DNA of 64,000 nucleotides from positions 555,153 to 619,152 of the forward strand of contig JAMYHL010000021.1 in assembly GCA_025531455.1 (NCBI GenBank). Reading direction: 5' to 3'. Position 1 is the stretch's first letter; every line of letters starts with the position of its first letter. The notes beneath the pieces are model-generated. The model ran no database searches, was not told where the DNA came from, and saw nothing but the letters and a program-made list of their open reading frames with translations. This document shows positions 24,196 to 34,789 of this stretch, one piece after another. Both the position numbers and the translations under genes were made by a program. This DNA is from Apiotrichum sp. Y4204 (taxonomy: Eukaryota; Basidiomycota; Tremellomycetes; Trichosporonales; Trichosporonaceae).

Positions 24196-25671
24196 ATGTC
24201 GTTCCTCCTCCCCGCCCAGCGCGGCTCGACGTCGCGCGCGTTCTCGACGACCGCCGCGGTCGGCCGAGCGGTCGGTATGGCAAAGTCGAAAATGCGTGAG
24301 TAGCACCGCCAGGCGCGTCGCTGACAGGCAGCCAACGCTAGGGCTATCCAGAAGAAGCTCGGTCAGGCGTCGGCAAACAAGGCCCGTTACCAGGCGCCGT
24401 CTTCGCGTATCAAGGTGGGTTAAGGAGCGAGCGGCGAGCAATGCGCCCTTCCGAGAGCCTGGAGGGCCAGACCCATGCTAACGACTAGGCCGGAGGTGTT
24501 ACTCTCCGCACCAACCTCGCGCAGGAACCGCCAGCTCTCAACGACCTCGTGCAGCTTTATCCCGAGAGTATGATCCCCGTCAACGTCGGCAAGGGCTCCG
24601 TCTTCCCCCGAAACACGTACGACCAGCTCAAGGTCTTTGGTCTTCCCCGGAAACTCGGCGAGGAGCTGTCGTGGAGCGTACCGACGAGCGTGATCCGCCA
24701 GCAGACGGTCGACATGGTCAAGACGCTCGCGGGCGCTAAGAACAAGTCGTCCAAGGAGTCGCGGTACATGATTCAGGGCGTGAAGGGAAGCGGCAAGTCG
24801 ATGCTCCTTGTCCAGGCCGTGGCGAACGCGATCGAGTCGGGTTGGATCGTGCTGTACGAGCCCGAGGCGCACAAGTGGATCGACTCGTCGTCGCAGTACG
24901 CCTACAATGCCGAGACCAAGACTTTCTCCCAGACCGAGCTCGCCTCGGCACTTCTCACCAAGCTTCACGCTGTGAACCGGGATCGCCTTCAGAGCATCAC
25001 TCTGCCGGCAGACGTCGAGCTCAGCGAAAAGGCAAAGTTCCCTGCTGGGACCAAGCTGGATGAGATTGTCGCTCTCGGTGCCAAGGACGAGCGTGTTTCG
25101 GTCAAGGCGCTCGAGGCAACGATGGACGCACTCTCCAAGCAGACCGAGTTCCCGGTGCTCGTCGCCATTGACGACGCCCAGTGCCTCTTCCGTCGCACAG
25201 CCTACCGCAACACGGACTACACCCTTCTCGAGTCGTACCACCTCTCCACGCCGCGTCTATTCCTCGACTACCTGAACGGCAAGAAGGAGTTTGCCCGCGG
25301 TGCCGTCCTCGGCGCACTCTCGCTCACAAACAACCACTACATGCCGAACACGGAGCTCTACCTCGGCCTGGGGATGCAGACTACCAAGCCGGTCACGCCA
25401 TACACCAAGCTCAACGAGGTGCACCTTGAGAACGCCAGCTCGGGCATCAAGCCCCTTGCCGTTCCGTTCGGCATGAGCTCGGACGAGGCCGCCGCCATGT
25501 TTGAGATCCTCGCCCGCAAGGGCTGGGCCACAAACGGTGAGTTTATTATCAGGAGCAGGTCTAACTGTAGGCACCGACGACGTCTTCCTCGGCGCATGGC
25601 AGGCGTCCCAGGGCAACCCGGGAGAGATGGGACGTGGTCTGCTGCAGGGCCACCAGGCGTACCTTGCCTAG
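24196..25671 (+). CDS. RSM23: Mitochondrial ribosomal protein mS29 (DAP3 / Rsm23)
   Basis: GTP-binding P-loop protein of the mitochondrial small ribosomal subunit. Exons 24196-24295, 24332-24414, 24489-25536 and 25571-25671 give 443 residues. I prefer the ATG at 24196 because MSFLLPAQRGSTSRAFSTT is a typical Arg/Ser-rich presequence with an RAFST-type cleavage region. An in-frame ATG at 24073 would add 41 residues across the promoter element. The core shows YMIQGVKGSGKSMLLVQA (Walker A, GSGKS), WIVLYEPEAHKWIDSS, VLVAIDDAQCLFRRTAY (Walker B-like) and TPRLFLDYLNGKKEF, all typical of DAP3. The first junction was chosen to give PNARAIQKKLGQASANKARY; the nearer acceptor gives an Arg-rich frame. 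Confidence 0.92.
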
Positions 25672-28600
25672 GAGGATTGACGATCACGATGGGCGTGCGG
25701 GCGCGCGCCGGCTGCCAACTTGGTGGCACGCATAGGCATAGACTACATGCATACTACTCGACACTGAAGGGTGAGGACGAGATTGCGGGCCACAGGTGCA
25801 AGGAACCGGCTATCACTGTGACCAGGAACTGGGAGACCTAATTGGCCTCAAAATTCACGTCTCCAACACCCGTTGTTGACTGCGGTTGTGAGGATCTGCA
25901 TTTGGACGTCCTGCCGTGGCGCGACACAGCTTGTGCATCCAATGCTCCCAACGAGCGCAATGCTCAGACTCCTCCATGCCAAACTGACCGGTCCCATCTC
26001 TTCTCACTACCTAACGTTGGGCTTCTCGCGCAAAATTAAGGACATCGTACCCAGTGATCATACTCTCGCCCTAGGACCTACTTCGACAGTCAGCCATGCG
26101 AAGCTAGTGCACAAACTCGACGACATCGTTTCCTTGTAATTCTGGCTTGAGGTTGGTGCTTGTGGTAGAGTAAACGCAGGGCGACGACCTGATCCTCCTC
26201 TGACCTTTCCTCTACTGTACCTCCCATTCTCCATCTCTTCGCTACAGACTGCTCTTGTGCGCTGCGTCAGACCTGCCTGGTGGGTGACACGGTCCTCCTG
26301 TGGTAGGTCATAAGCTGGCGCCTGATCAGTATCTAGGACACTTGTCATCAAGGAAGAGGAGAGTGTGTGCTTCTTCCCGACCTACTCACGGTGGTTGACG
26401 CACGGGCTAGGTCCCGCTGTCCACTTGTGTATCGCGACGGATTTTGGGAGAACAATGACCGCGAAATGGGCAAATGAGGGGAAGGAAAGCTGAGCCGTGT
26501 GCTAACGAACGTTGCCATGGACACCTACTCTGCCAGCAAGTCGTACCAAGGCCATGGGTGTCATCTGTTGCTTCGGACATGGTATGCTCCCCTGCAGTCA
26601 GATAGCAGTCGACGACGACGCCCCTCCTGTATAGCTCGGACAATCCCCGATCCGCCAACAAGGGCGCAAGGGCACGATCCCAATGGTGTGACACGATCAG
26701 CGTCCCCCTGGTAACCACTGCCGATCCCAGTAGCCCAACTTAAGCATAGACGACAAGCATACGTGTTGCAAGGAGAGACTCGGGCGATCCCGGGCTAGAG
26801 AAGGGCGCAACGACATGTGTGAACTCCAGACGATCACCGCGATCACCCCAAACACAACCACCAGAATCCGTATCAGGTAATGCACCCCCCGAGACATTCG
26901 TGGCGCCACACAGATCGTCATGATCAGCGCTTTCCCCTATCAACGGAGTGTGGCGGCGGTTGCCCTGGTGGGCAATCAACCGGTGGAGGTTGCGGTGTTG
27001 ATATGACAATGACAGGGAGAATGATAGAGCCCGGAGCGCCGCAGTGGAGCGACGCGGCCAGTGTGTGGTAAACACTGCAGAGTGGCAATGTGTTTTGTGG
27101 CAATGGCTCTTGAAAAGGTACATAATGAGTCGTCCGAAAATACTCCGGACGCGCGATTCCCACTCTTGCTGGATCACACTCAGGCCCACCACGATCACAG
27201 ATGAGGTCTGGGCACCGGGCACCGGGCACCAGGGCGCCGTGACTTGGACTGTGCAACTGCGGCCTGTCACGGCCCTTTGGGCACCATCGCTCGACATGAG
27301 TGTCAGTGCGAGGCACGTCGCCTGGCGACCGATGACATGCAGCTCATACAGTGTAGATACCTAACGGTACGACCCCCTATAACCGTACGACCGTCGAGCG
27401 TTGAGCACCGAGCTTCGAGCTTCGACCTTCGAGCATCGAGTACATGATAGTTTCAAGCAATTCCCCGCGCACTCTCATGAGCCGTCTGGCTGGAATCTGA
27501 CAAGGTCAATGCCTGGTCCAGATTCAACGCGCCACATGAATGCCTCGGATAGCCGTTGGAGTCGTTATCCCGCCCGGCAGCCCACGATTGCAAACATGGG
27601 TCGTACGCGCGTCCACCCCATGCCCACACGTACAGCTGCATGCGGGGTCATGCGGAGCACCGAGATGTGCGGAATGCTCAATGTCTGGGAACGAGAATGT
27701 GGGCGGCGAATTTCAAGATTGCTTCTCTAGCTTCTCGCTCAACTCACACATACCACACCAACGCCCATCGGCCAGGGGTTTCGGATCCTCGGGGCACGGA
27801 GTGAGGTTCGACAGACAGGTGATCATGCACACGGCATGCTCACTGGCCTCGCCCACCATGATCCGTCCGAGCTTCGAGCGACCGGAAGTCAGCTGCCACT
27901 GAACGTTCCAAGACGGGAGACTAACGGAGACCACTGCCGTCGGTACCTGTGCGGGGCGCCTCCCTCTGTACCCAGACAGTGATCGTATATCCGCCCCCTA
28001 CACTATCATCTGCGTGAGTGCTGGGTTTAGGCGAGCCAAGAGATCGCGGCGCGGGGACAGGCTGGAATCCGGGAGGTGGGCGTCATGCCATCGAGACCTG
28101 CAGCCAATGGGAGCACGAGGCAAAGCCACCATCAGCGGCCTTCGTGGTCACGACAATGTTGTTACCAGCACCTACCCGTGCGCCTGGATCTCGCCTCGCC
28201 TGTTACCCTTTGCCGTGTTTTCCAACAATCATCATCTCCGCGCAATCTGCCACCGGTAAATTCCAACAATCGCGGCGCACAATAGCTTGTTCCTGCTCGG
28301 CATGCCCGCAGCCTCATCCATATCCGCACCCATGCCGGCCATTCTGCAACTACCCACATGACCACCACTCAGTTCCCACGCACCGTTCACCGGCGACCGT
28401 GCCCGTACTCATCCCAGACACGAGACATGATGCGCCAGTGCTTCGATCCTCGATCTGTTCAATGTATCCATGCTTCCACCTCCATGATCCACAGCGACGA
28501 TGGCGATCCATTCCACCTCTGTAGTTGAGCGACCGGCCCGCACCACGATCCGCCGCCAAGCAACGCACCCAGATTGCGAGACAACGCAGAGGCCGCGATT

Positions 28601-29561
28601 TGCGCGGACTGGCACGGACGGGGTGCAGTTGCACCAGGGCACAAGAGTTGTGATTGAACGGAGCACCGTGGCGTGAAGTGGAGGTACTATGGCGATTGGC
28701 TGCGGGGCCGAAAGGGGAACAGTTTGGGTAGCTGGGCAGGGTCATGCGGGGCACACACATCTGGCACACGAGACGGATTGGCAGGGGACCAGAGGCGGAG
28801 CGCGGGCGGGGAGCACTATCACGGGGGCGTAGGGCGCAAGGGCGCAGGGGGGGCCGGTGACGGAAGCGGAGCCAGAACAAGGTGGAGGTGTGGTCGAGGG
28901 GGGGGCCATTGTTCCGAACTGGTCCTCGCTCTTCTGCCCAGCACCTCTTTCTGAGCTGTGGCGGAGTTTGGCCGCAGCGGGGCGGCGCAGGACAAACGGC
29001 ACAAGAGCAGAGGGCAAATTGGAAACTATGTTTGTACGTAGTGTTCGGGCATTCGGCCGGATGTCGGCTTGGAACTAGCTTCTACAGACCTCCACTTTCT
29101 GCGTCCGGCGGCTAATCTCTAGCCGGCGTATAGGAAGGAGGCGCGAGTGCCGGAAGAGGGAGACGGCGGAGAGAGAGCGGAGCACAGGAAGAAAGACATT
29201 GGAAAGTGAGGCACAGCGTTCACCGATACGATCGCATGACGAAACCATGATACAAGCGGCTGGGCAGCACCGGCCGGCAGGTGCTCACAAGACGACTAGG
29301 TCCTACTGATAGCTCCAGGAGACTCCACGATTCTCCACCAACCCTCACGGGGCCTCCACTCTTGTCCGGGTGTGCGGCATGATATCCAATGATTAAAAGG
29401 ACTACGCTTCCAGCCCCCTAATATCCACTATGTCACGGTTACTCCTCCCACTCCGGTCTTTATCCGCCCACCGACTGCCTTTGTCTTTAAAAGGCTCGCC
29501 TGTTCCCACCCTCCCCCCTTTCTTCATCTCTCGACTACATCACACCGAGTTATCAACCAAA
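25672..29561. other. 3.9-kb intergenic region left of malate synthase
   Basis: No spliced gene that I can support. ORFs here are short, overlap on both strands and lack motifs. Short direct repeats are present: three GGGCACC units near 27210-27230, and iterated GAGCTTCGAGCTTCGA/CCTTCGAG near 27410-27440, which resembles the TTCGAG word of the minisatellite at 32.4 kb. The right end must contain the malate synthase promoter. A gene of short exons or a non-coding RNA could be hidden here. Confidence 0.4.
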
Positions 29562-31411
29562 ATGTCTCTCCCCGCCGGCGTCCAGATCACCCTTCCCGTC
29601 CCCCAGGAGGCCGAGAAGATCCTCACCCCCGAGGCCATCAAGTTCCTCACTGTCCTCCACCGCACCTTCGACAAGCGCCGCAAGGAGCTCCTCGAGGCCC
29701 GCGTCAAGGTCCAGGCCGAGCTCGACAAGGTGAGTGAAACTGTGGAAGTGGATGTGGATCGGCGCCGAAGTCCGGTGATCAATGGCTGGCGAATTCCCAT
29801 AACGGGAGCTCCACTGCCACACTCGCCCACTTCGGCTCGCTCGCCCGATAGCCGAGCTCCGATCCCTCCTCCGATACTCCTCCGACACCAAACCCCCCGA
29901 CATGCATACTGACATCTGCAGGGCAAGTCTCTTGGTTTCCTTCCCGAGACCGCCAACATCCGCAATGCCCCCTCGTGGCAGTGCGCTCCCCCGGGCCCCG
30001 GCCTTGAGGACCGCCGGTGAGTAAATTCATTATTGTGGCAGTGTGGCACATTCTGACGATCAGTGTCGAGATCACCGGTCCCACCGACCGCAAGATGGTC
30101 ATCAACGCCCTGAACTCGGGCGCCAAGACCTTCATGGCCGACTTTGAGGACTCGAGCTCGCCCACCTGGAACAACATGGTTCTCGGCCAGGCCAACCTCT
30201 ACGACGCTATCCGCCGCCAGATCGACTTTGAGATCAACGGCAAGCCCTACAAGCTCAAGGAGAACCCCGCTGTCCTCCTCGTCCGCCCCCGTGGATGGCA
30301 CCTTGAGGAGACCCGCTTCCTCGTCGACGGCCAGCCCATGTCCGGTGGTCTCTTCGACTTTGGTCTCTACTTCTTCCACAACGCCAAGGAGCTCATCGCC
30401 CGCGGCTTTGGCCCTTACTTCTACCTCCCCAAGATGGAGCACCACCTTGAGGCCCGTCTCTGGAACGACGCCTTCAACCTCGCCACCTCGTACATCCGCG
30501 CCCCCCAGCACTGCATCCGTGCCACCGTCCTCATTGAGACCCTCCCCGCCGCCTACCAGATGGAGGAGATCCTCTTCGAGCTCCGCGACCACTCTTCGGG
30601 TCTTAACTGCGGTCGCTGGGACTACATCTTCTCCTTCATCAAGCGCCAGCGTTCTTCGCGCAGCGCCGTCCTTCCCGACCGCTCTGACGTCACCATGACC
30701 TCCGCCTTCATGGACGCGTACGTTCGTCTCCTCATCCAGACCTGCCACAAGCGCGGCGTCGCCGCCATGGGCGGCATGTCGGCCCAGATCCCCATCAAGA
30801 ACGACCCCGCTGCCAACGAGGCCGTCATGGACAAGGTCCGCGCCGACAAGCTCCGTGAGGTTACCGCCGGTCACGACGGCACCTGGGTCGCTCACCCCGC
30901 CCTCGTCCCCATCGCCATGGGCATCTTCGACCAGCACATGCGCGGCCCCAACCAGTACTACGTCCGCCGCGAGGAGGTCACCGTCAACGCCAAGCAGCTC
31001 GTTGACCCCACCGTCCCCGGTGCCATCACCGAGAAGGGTGTCCGCGAGAACGTCTCCGCCGCCCTCAACTACTGCGCCGCCTGGGTTTCCGGCAACGGCT
31101 GTGTCCCTATTAACAACCTCATGGAGGACGCTGCCACCGCTGAGATTTCGCGTCTGGCTCTTTGGCAGTGGGTTAAGCACGGCGCGAAGACGAAGAACGG
31201 CATCAAGATCGACGCCAAGTACCTCAAGCCGATCTTCGACGAGGAGGCCAAGAAGGTCAAGATTGCCGGCGTGTCGCAGAAGCACATCGACATCGCTCGC
31301 AAGTACATGGAAGCGCAGGTCTCCGCCCAGTACCCCAGTGAATTTTTGACTTCCGACCTCCAGCACTTCCTTGACGCCGACGCCGCGGTTCCCCCCAAGG
31401 CCCGCGTCTAG
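29562..31411 (+). CDS. MLS1: Malate synthase (glyoxylate cycle)
   Basis: Condenses glyoxylate with acetyl-CoA to malate, allowing growth on acetate, ethanol or fatty acids. Exons 29562-29729, 29922-30016 and 30064-31411 give 536 residues, the usual length of the A-type enzyme. Conserved segments are [120 protein letters not shown] and [13 protein letters not shown]. The Glu of LIETL and the Asp of RWDY mark the Mg2+ site, and the catalytic Asp lies in the EDAAT region ([14 protein letters not shown]). The C-terminus is KARV, not the peroxisomal SKL/ARL that would be expected. Coding GC and third-position C are very high, suggesting strong expression. Confidence 0.97.
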
Positions 31412-31528
31412 GTGCCAGTCTCACCCCATTTTCATTGAGTCGCGGTGTCGGGCTAGCAGTATGTACAGTATGTAAGGCTACGGTATGCATTATGAAGCAT
31501 TAAGAAGCTAGCGTTGAATGCAGAGCGC

Positions 31529-31564
31529 TACTCGGAGACGTACTCGGAGACGTACTCGGAGACG
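31529..31564 (+). repeat. 12-bp tandem repeat, three exact copies
   Basis: TACTCGGAGACG is repeated three times without mismatch about 120 bp after the malate synthase stop, followed by a degenerate continuation (GAGTCGGTGTCGGCGTCGG). It probably lies in or just after the 3' UTR. Confidence 0.75.
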
Positions 31565-32400
31565 GAGTCGGTGTCGGCGTCGGACATCGAAGACGGGGAA
31601 TGGTTGTTGGCAAGTGCCACCGTCGTAAGTGCCACAGTGCCACACTGGACGGAACCAAATTTGGAATGACGTCATGATCGCCAGGCCCGCCACTGTTGTA
31701 TGTTGAAACTTTTGACAGCGCTTGCAGAAGATCCTCGTCGATGGTCGATCTGTTCGACGATACATACAGGGGCAACCGGCAAAGCCATTACGAGTCCCAT
31801 CCACCGAAGCAAACACAACTCCACACTTGACATTGCTATCCATGTCTAATCCTTGGCATTCACTTTCTTCATCCCAGGCGGTACCTCAACTTGTTCTCAT
31901 TTTGCGTCCGACCACCCTCATCTATGACCTAGCGGGGTATGGTCCGCGGAAGGGGGATGGGTGCTCGTTGAACCTCCTGGAATCGATTCGAATGAGGTGA
32001 ACAAGAGCAGCTGTCGGTGTTTGTGTAAAAGGCAAACTGTACCGCCTCGTGGAGGAGACGTTAGGACTGAGCGCCGCGCCGCAGGACGATCCTGGCGAAC
32101 CGTCATGAGACGCACGCTGAGTAAAGTCCAGAGAGGACCACCAGCACCACCACGCGCCTTTAGGGCAAACGTCATGTCAAGGTTTCGTCGATCGCATCAA
32201 GGAGCGCGATCCCGTTGCCGCCCGTGCCACCTTGTAAGTAAGAGAGGTCGCTTCGAAGTCGCATTCAAGAGGTTGCGAAAGTCGCTTTGCGAAGGTCGCC
32301 TTCGAATTCTTGACTTCGCTCCCACCCCCTAGTCTTCGCCCGTGCCGTTGACACATCCGCCCGGTCTTCGAGTCCGTCCTTGCTCCCCAATCATGTTCGT
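31565..32400. other. Non-coding stretch between malate synthase and the minisatellite
   Basis: It carries a perfect CRE-type TGACGTCA at 31667-31674 and no gene that I recognise. From about 32240 the composition changes to iterated GGTCGC, TTCGAA, CGAAGGTCGC and CTTCGC words, the left flank of the repeat domain. Confidence 0.5.
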
Positions 32401-32406
32401 GAACGC

Positions 32407-32620
32407 GCGTTCGAGAAGCCGCGTTCGAGAAGTCGCGTTCGAGAAGCCGCGTTCGAGAAGTCGCGTTCGAGAAGTCGCGTTCGAGAAGCCGCGTTCGAGA
32501 AGTCGCGTTCGAGAGGCCGCGTTCGAGAAGTCGCGTTCGAGAGGCCGCGTTCGAGAAGTCGCGTTCGAGAAGTCGCGTTCGAGAAGTCGCATTCGAGAAG
32601 TCGCGTTCGAGAAGTCGCGT
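32407..32620 (+). repeat. 14-bp minisatellite, 15 copies, unit GTTCGAGAAGTCGC
   Basis: The word TTCGAGA recurs at exactly 14-base steps from 32410 to 32606, which is 15 copies, followed by a partial copy. The main variation is AAGTC versus AAGCC, with two copies (32508 and 32536) reading GAGAGG. Thirteen of the 15 copies keep TTCGAGAA, which fits the heat-shock-element core TTCnnGAA. Because 14 is not a multiple of three, all three frames cycle through the same 14-residue peptide and stay open on both strands, so the apparent ORFs here are artefacts of the repeat. Confidence 0.95.
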
Positions 32621-33650
32621 TCGTCCCCGGCTTCGCTTTACCTCTCTGGAGTTAACTTCGGAAGTTCGGTTCGCCTCTGCTCTTGCCTTCCTGTCCGAGG
32701 AGGTCGCCCTAAGGTCTTCTCTTTCTAGTCGAGACCTTCGAGAAGTCGCTTTCGCCTCTGCCGCTTTGGCCTTCGCTTTCGAGAAGTTGCACCTGAGAAT
32801 TCGGCTTCACTTACGCCTTTGAGAAGTTGTCCTCTTCGCCGTCTTGTTGAAGCCGCTTTAGGAAGTCAGCTAAACCGAGTCGTCTTCTCGTTCCTTCGCC
32901 TTCACCATTCTGGAGCTGTATTGGCTGTCCAGTACGAGATCGTTCGCACCTTCGCCGTCGCCTTTGACGGACGCGTTTCCTCGGCGTTTAACCTGTTCGC
33001 CGTCATGTTCGCGTTCTGAAGTCGTCTTCGCTTTCGTCTCCCTCTTCGGCTCCGCGACCCTGTTGTTGGGGCCGTCGTCTTTGCGGACTTCTTCTTCTTT
33101 CTCTACGCGAAATCAGCTTTCGCCGTCCTGTTCGCAAAGTAGTCGTTACGAAGTCGTCCCCGAGATGGTTGCGGAGTCACTTTCGCGTTTGCCTTAATCA
33201 AGTTGGAGCATCATCTTCGTCTTCGCCAAGCCGGAAACCGTTGCGCACGAAGTCGTCAATACCGTCGCCTTCGCGAAATTGTTCTTCGCCTCACCAAAGT
33301 TGTCCTTTGCCTTTGCCTTTGTGAAGTCATCCTTCCTTTTCCCCTTCTTGTTCGTCCGTTGGACAAAGGTGTTGTTTGTGCCAAGTCGAAAGCTGCATTT
33401 GCCTTGCAGAGACATCCTCGCCCCGAGGATGAAGGCAGGAACGAAGGCGATTTCACTTCTCGAAGCTCAAAGCGAAGGCTGCTTCACCAAGTCTCGAAGA
33501 CAACTCTCTCATTCGCCGTTCCCAGGTCCCTCAATCAGTCTTCGCAAATGTGAAAGCGAGAACAAAGAGGACTTCGCGGGCGACGGTAGAAGCGAAGGCA
33601 AGGCGGCTTCGCGAGAGCGGCCGAAGGCAAAGCGAAGGCAGCTCCCCCAT
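32621..33650. repeat. Degenerate TTCG/CGAAG-rich tract flanking the minisatellite
   Basis: For about 1 kb after the minisatellite the sequence is dominated by CTTCGCC, GAAGTCG, TTTCG, TTCGCC and, toward 33600, GCGAAGGCAAG words. They are far denser than anywhere else in the window but have no fixed period. A further close copy of the 14-bp unit (CTTCGAGAAGTCGC) lies at about 32736-32749. The pattern looks like an old, decayed expansion of the same unit. Open frames of up to 195 residues cross it, but they are low-complexity and show no introns or motifs. Confidence 0.6.
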
Positions 33651-34213
33651 GACGATGAACCGCCACGGGCACACGGCAATCAATTTTCGACTTGTGGTGT
33701 CGCTCAGAGCGATGCCAAACTTGTCAAAAAGCTTGCTCACCCCGCGAAGCCGCTGCCCGCGCTGTCGCTCTCCAAAAGTCAGCTAACACCGCGTTTATGG
33801 GGGAGAGCGCCGGCGGTTGTCGTCAACCAACCCAACCGGTCACGTAAGAACTCCCCTAGGGGCTGATTGTGAGTAAGGTACTGTAATAGCGTCCTTTCTG
33901 CGCCGAACTTGCTCTGACGATCTCACGACTACTGCATAACTATGCACTGTACAGCTAACAAATAATTTGTCTTGTCTGGAAGTGATCAACTAGACTGACA
34001 GATTCTACCATGCCTCACAACCCCCTACTCTTTCTCAACTCTGAATCGCGAACGTTCAGGTGTCAGCCACAGCTGCGGCTTTGGCCGCGTCTTGGAACGT
34101 CAATGCAAGTGAAACAATTAGGTGCTCACCGCTTCAACTGCAGTGGCCCTGCGCTTACTTGTAATCGGCATCTTGACTGTAGGTAGGGCCCTTCGACAGA
34201 CGACCGACTGCCC
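33651..34213. other. Intergenic region left of the coiled-coil gene
   Basis: Less biased sequence between the TTCG tract and the stop of the gene at 34214. I see no feature that I can support. Confidence 0.45.
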
Positions 34214-34789
34214 CTACGCTGCATTGGGGAGGTTTCGAGAAGCGGAAGGCGCCTCTTGGGCATTGATCGTACCAGCCTGATCGGCCGGAGCCCTCTCGGT
34301 GTTTGCGGAAGAAGAGGCGAGGTTGTTGATAGACGAGTGGAAAAAGCTCATCTCCAGGCGCGCATTCGCTACCGCGGCCTGTGCCTCATACATCGACACC
34401 TCCATTTCGTGGAGGACTTCCTTCCGGCGCGCCAAAAATGTGGGATCGAGATAAAGGGCATCGACGGGTAGGGTGCGCATACGCTCGATTTCGCGACCTT
34501 TTTCAGCTGTCGCAGCCCGCAGATAGTCGGTAGACCACTTGGTTGAGGAAGTCTCCTGCTCGATCGAGGCCAAGAGCAGCTGGCGCCGTTTCACCTCGTT
34601 CTCGATTGTGCTGCGCGCGCCCGCGGGTTCTTCGTTTTGATCATTCACGAGGCCGGCCGGGAGATCATTGCTGACGTTCTCGAGGACGTTGGACTGCATG
34701 TCGTTGGAGGGAAGGGACGAAGCGTGAGGGAGAACACCATCGGATAAGGTGGACTCCGTCTTATCGACCGTGTGGGTGGGATTGTTCAT
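34214..34789 (-). CDS. Unrecognised coiled-coil protein (possible paralogue of 35590-36213)
   Basis: A 191-residue intronless ORF with ATG at 34789 (the frame upstream starts only with a non-ATG codon). Residues 1-60 are polar and disordered (Ser/Asn/Asp/Glu-rich). About 65-150 are strongly helical and charged: VKRRQLLLASIEQETSS, AATAEKGREIERMRTL, FLARRKEVLHEMEVSM and YEAQAAVANARLEMSF. The tail is Ala/Ser/Asn-rich. I recognise no family. It has the same plan as the divergently transcribed ORF at 35590, and both contain an F-x-A-[KR]-R-x-x-[LV] helix near the C-terminal side. Composition is less GC-biased than in the housekeeping genes. Coding status is inferred from the true ATG, the length and the coherent helical pattern. 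Confidence 0.6.
   Translation of the reverse strand: MNNPTHTVDKTESTLSDGVLPHASSLPSNDMQSNVLENVSNDLPAGLVNDQNEEPAGARSTIENEVKRRQLLLASIEQETSSTKWSTDYLRAATAEKGREIERMRTLPVDALYLDPTFLARRKEVLHEMEVSMYEAQAAVANARLEMSFFHSSINNLASSSANTERAPADQAGTINAQEAPSASRNLPNAA

Noticed and set aside
29540..31366. 608-residue open frame on the minus strand across malate synthase
   Set aside because: It is the antisense shadow of the very GC3-rich malate synthase exons. The product is a Val/Leu/Gly/Asp-rich chain with no family motif, and every block of malate synthase is intact on the plus strand.
32407..32620. CRISPR array
   Set aside because: The copies are contiguous with no unique spacers, and the organism is eukaryotic.
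32329..32728. ORFs on both strands with a 14-residue repeat
   Set aside because: A 14-bp DNA repeat without stop codons forces all frames open. There is no start context, intron or flanking domain. The DNA repeat itself is the feature.
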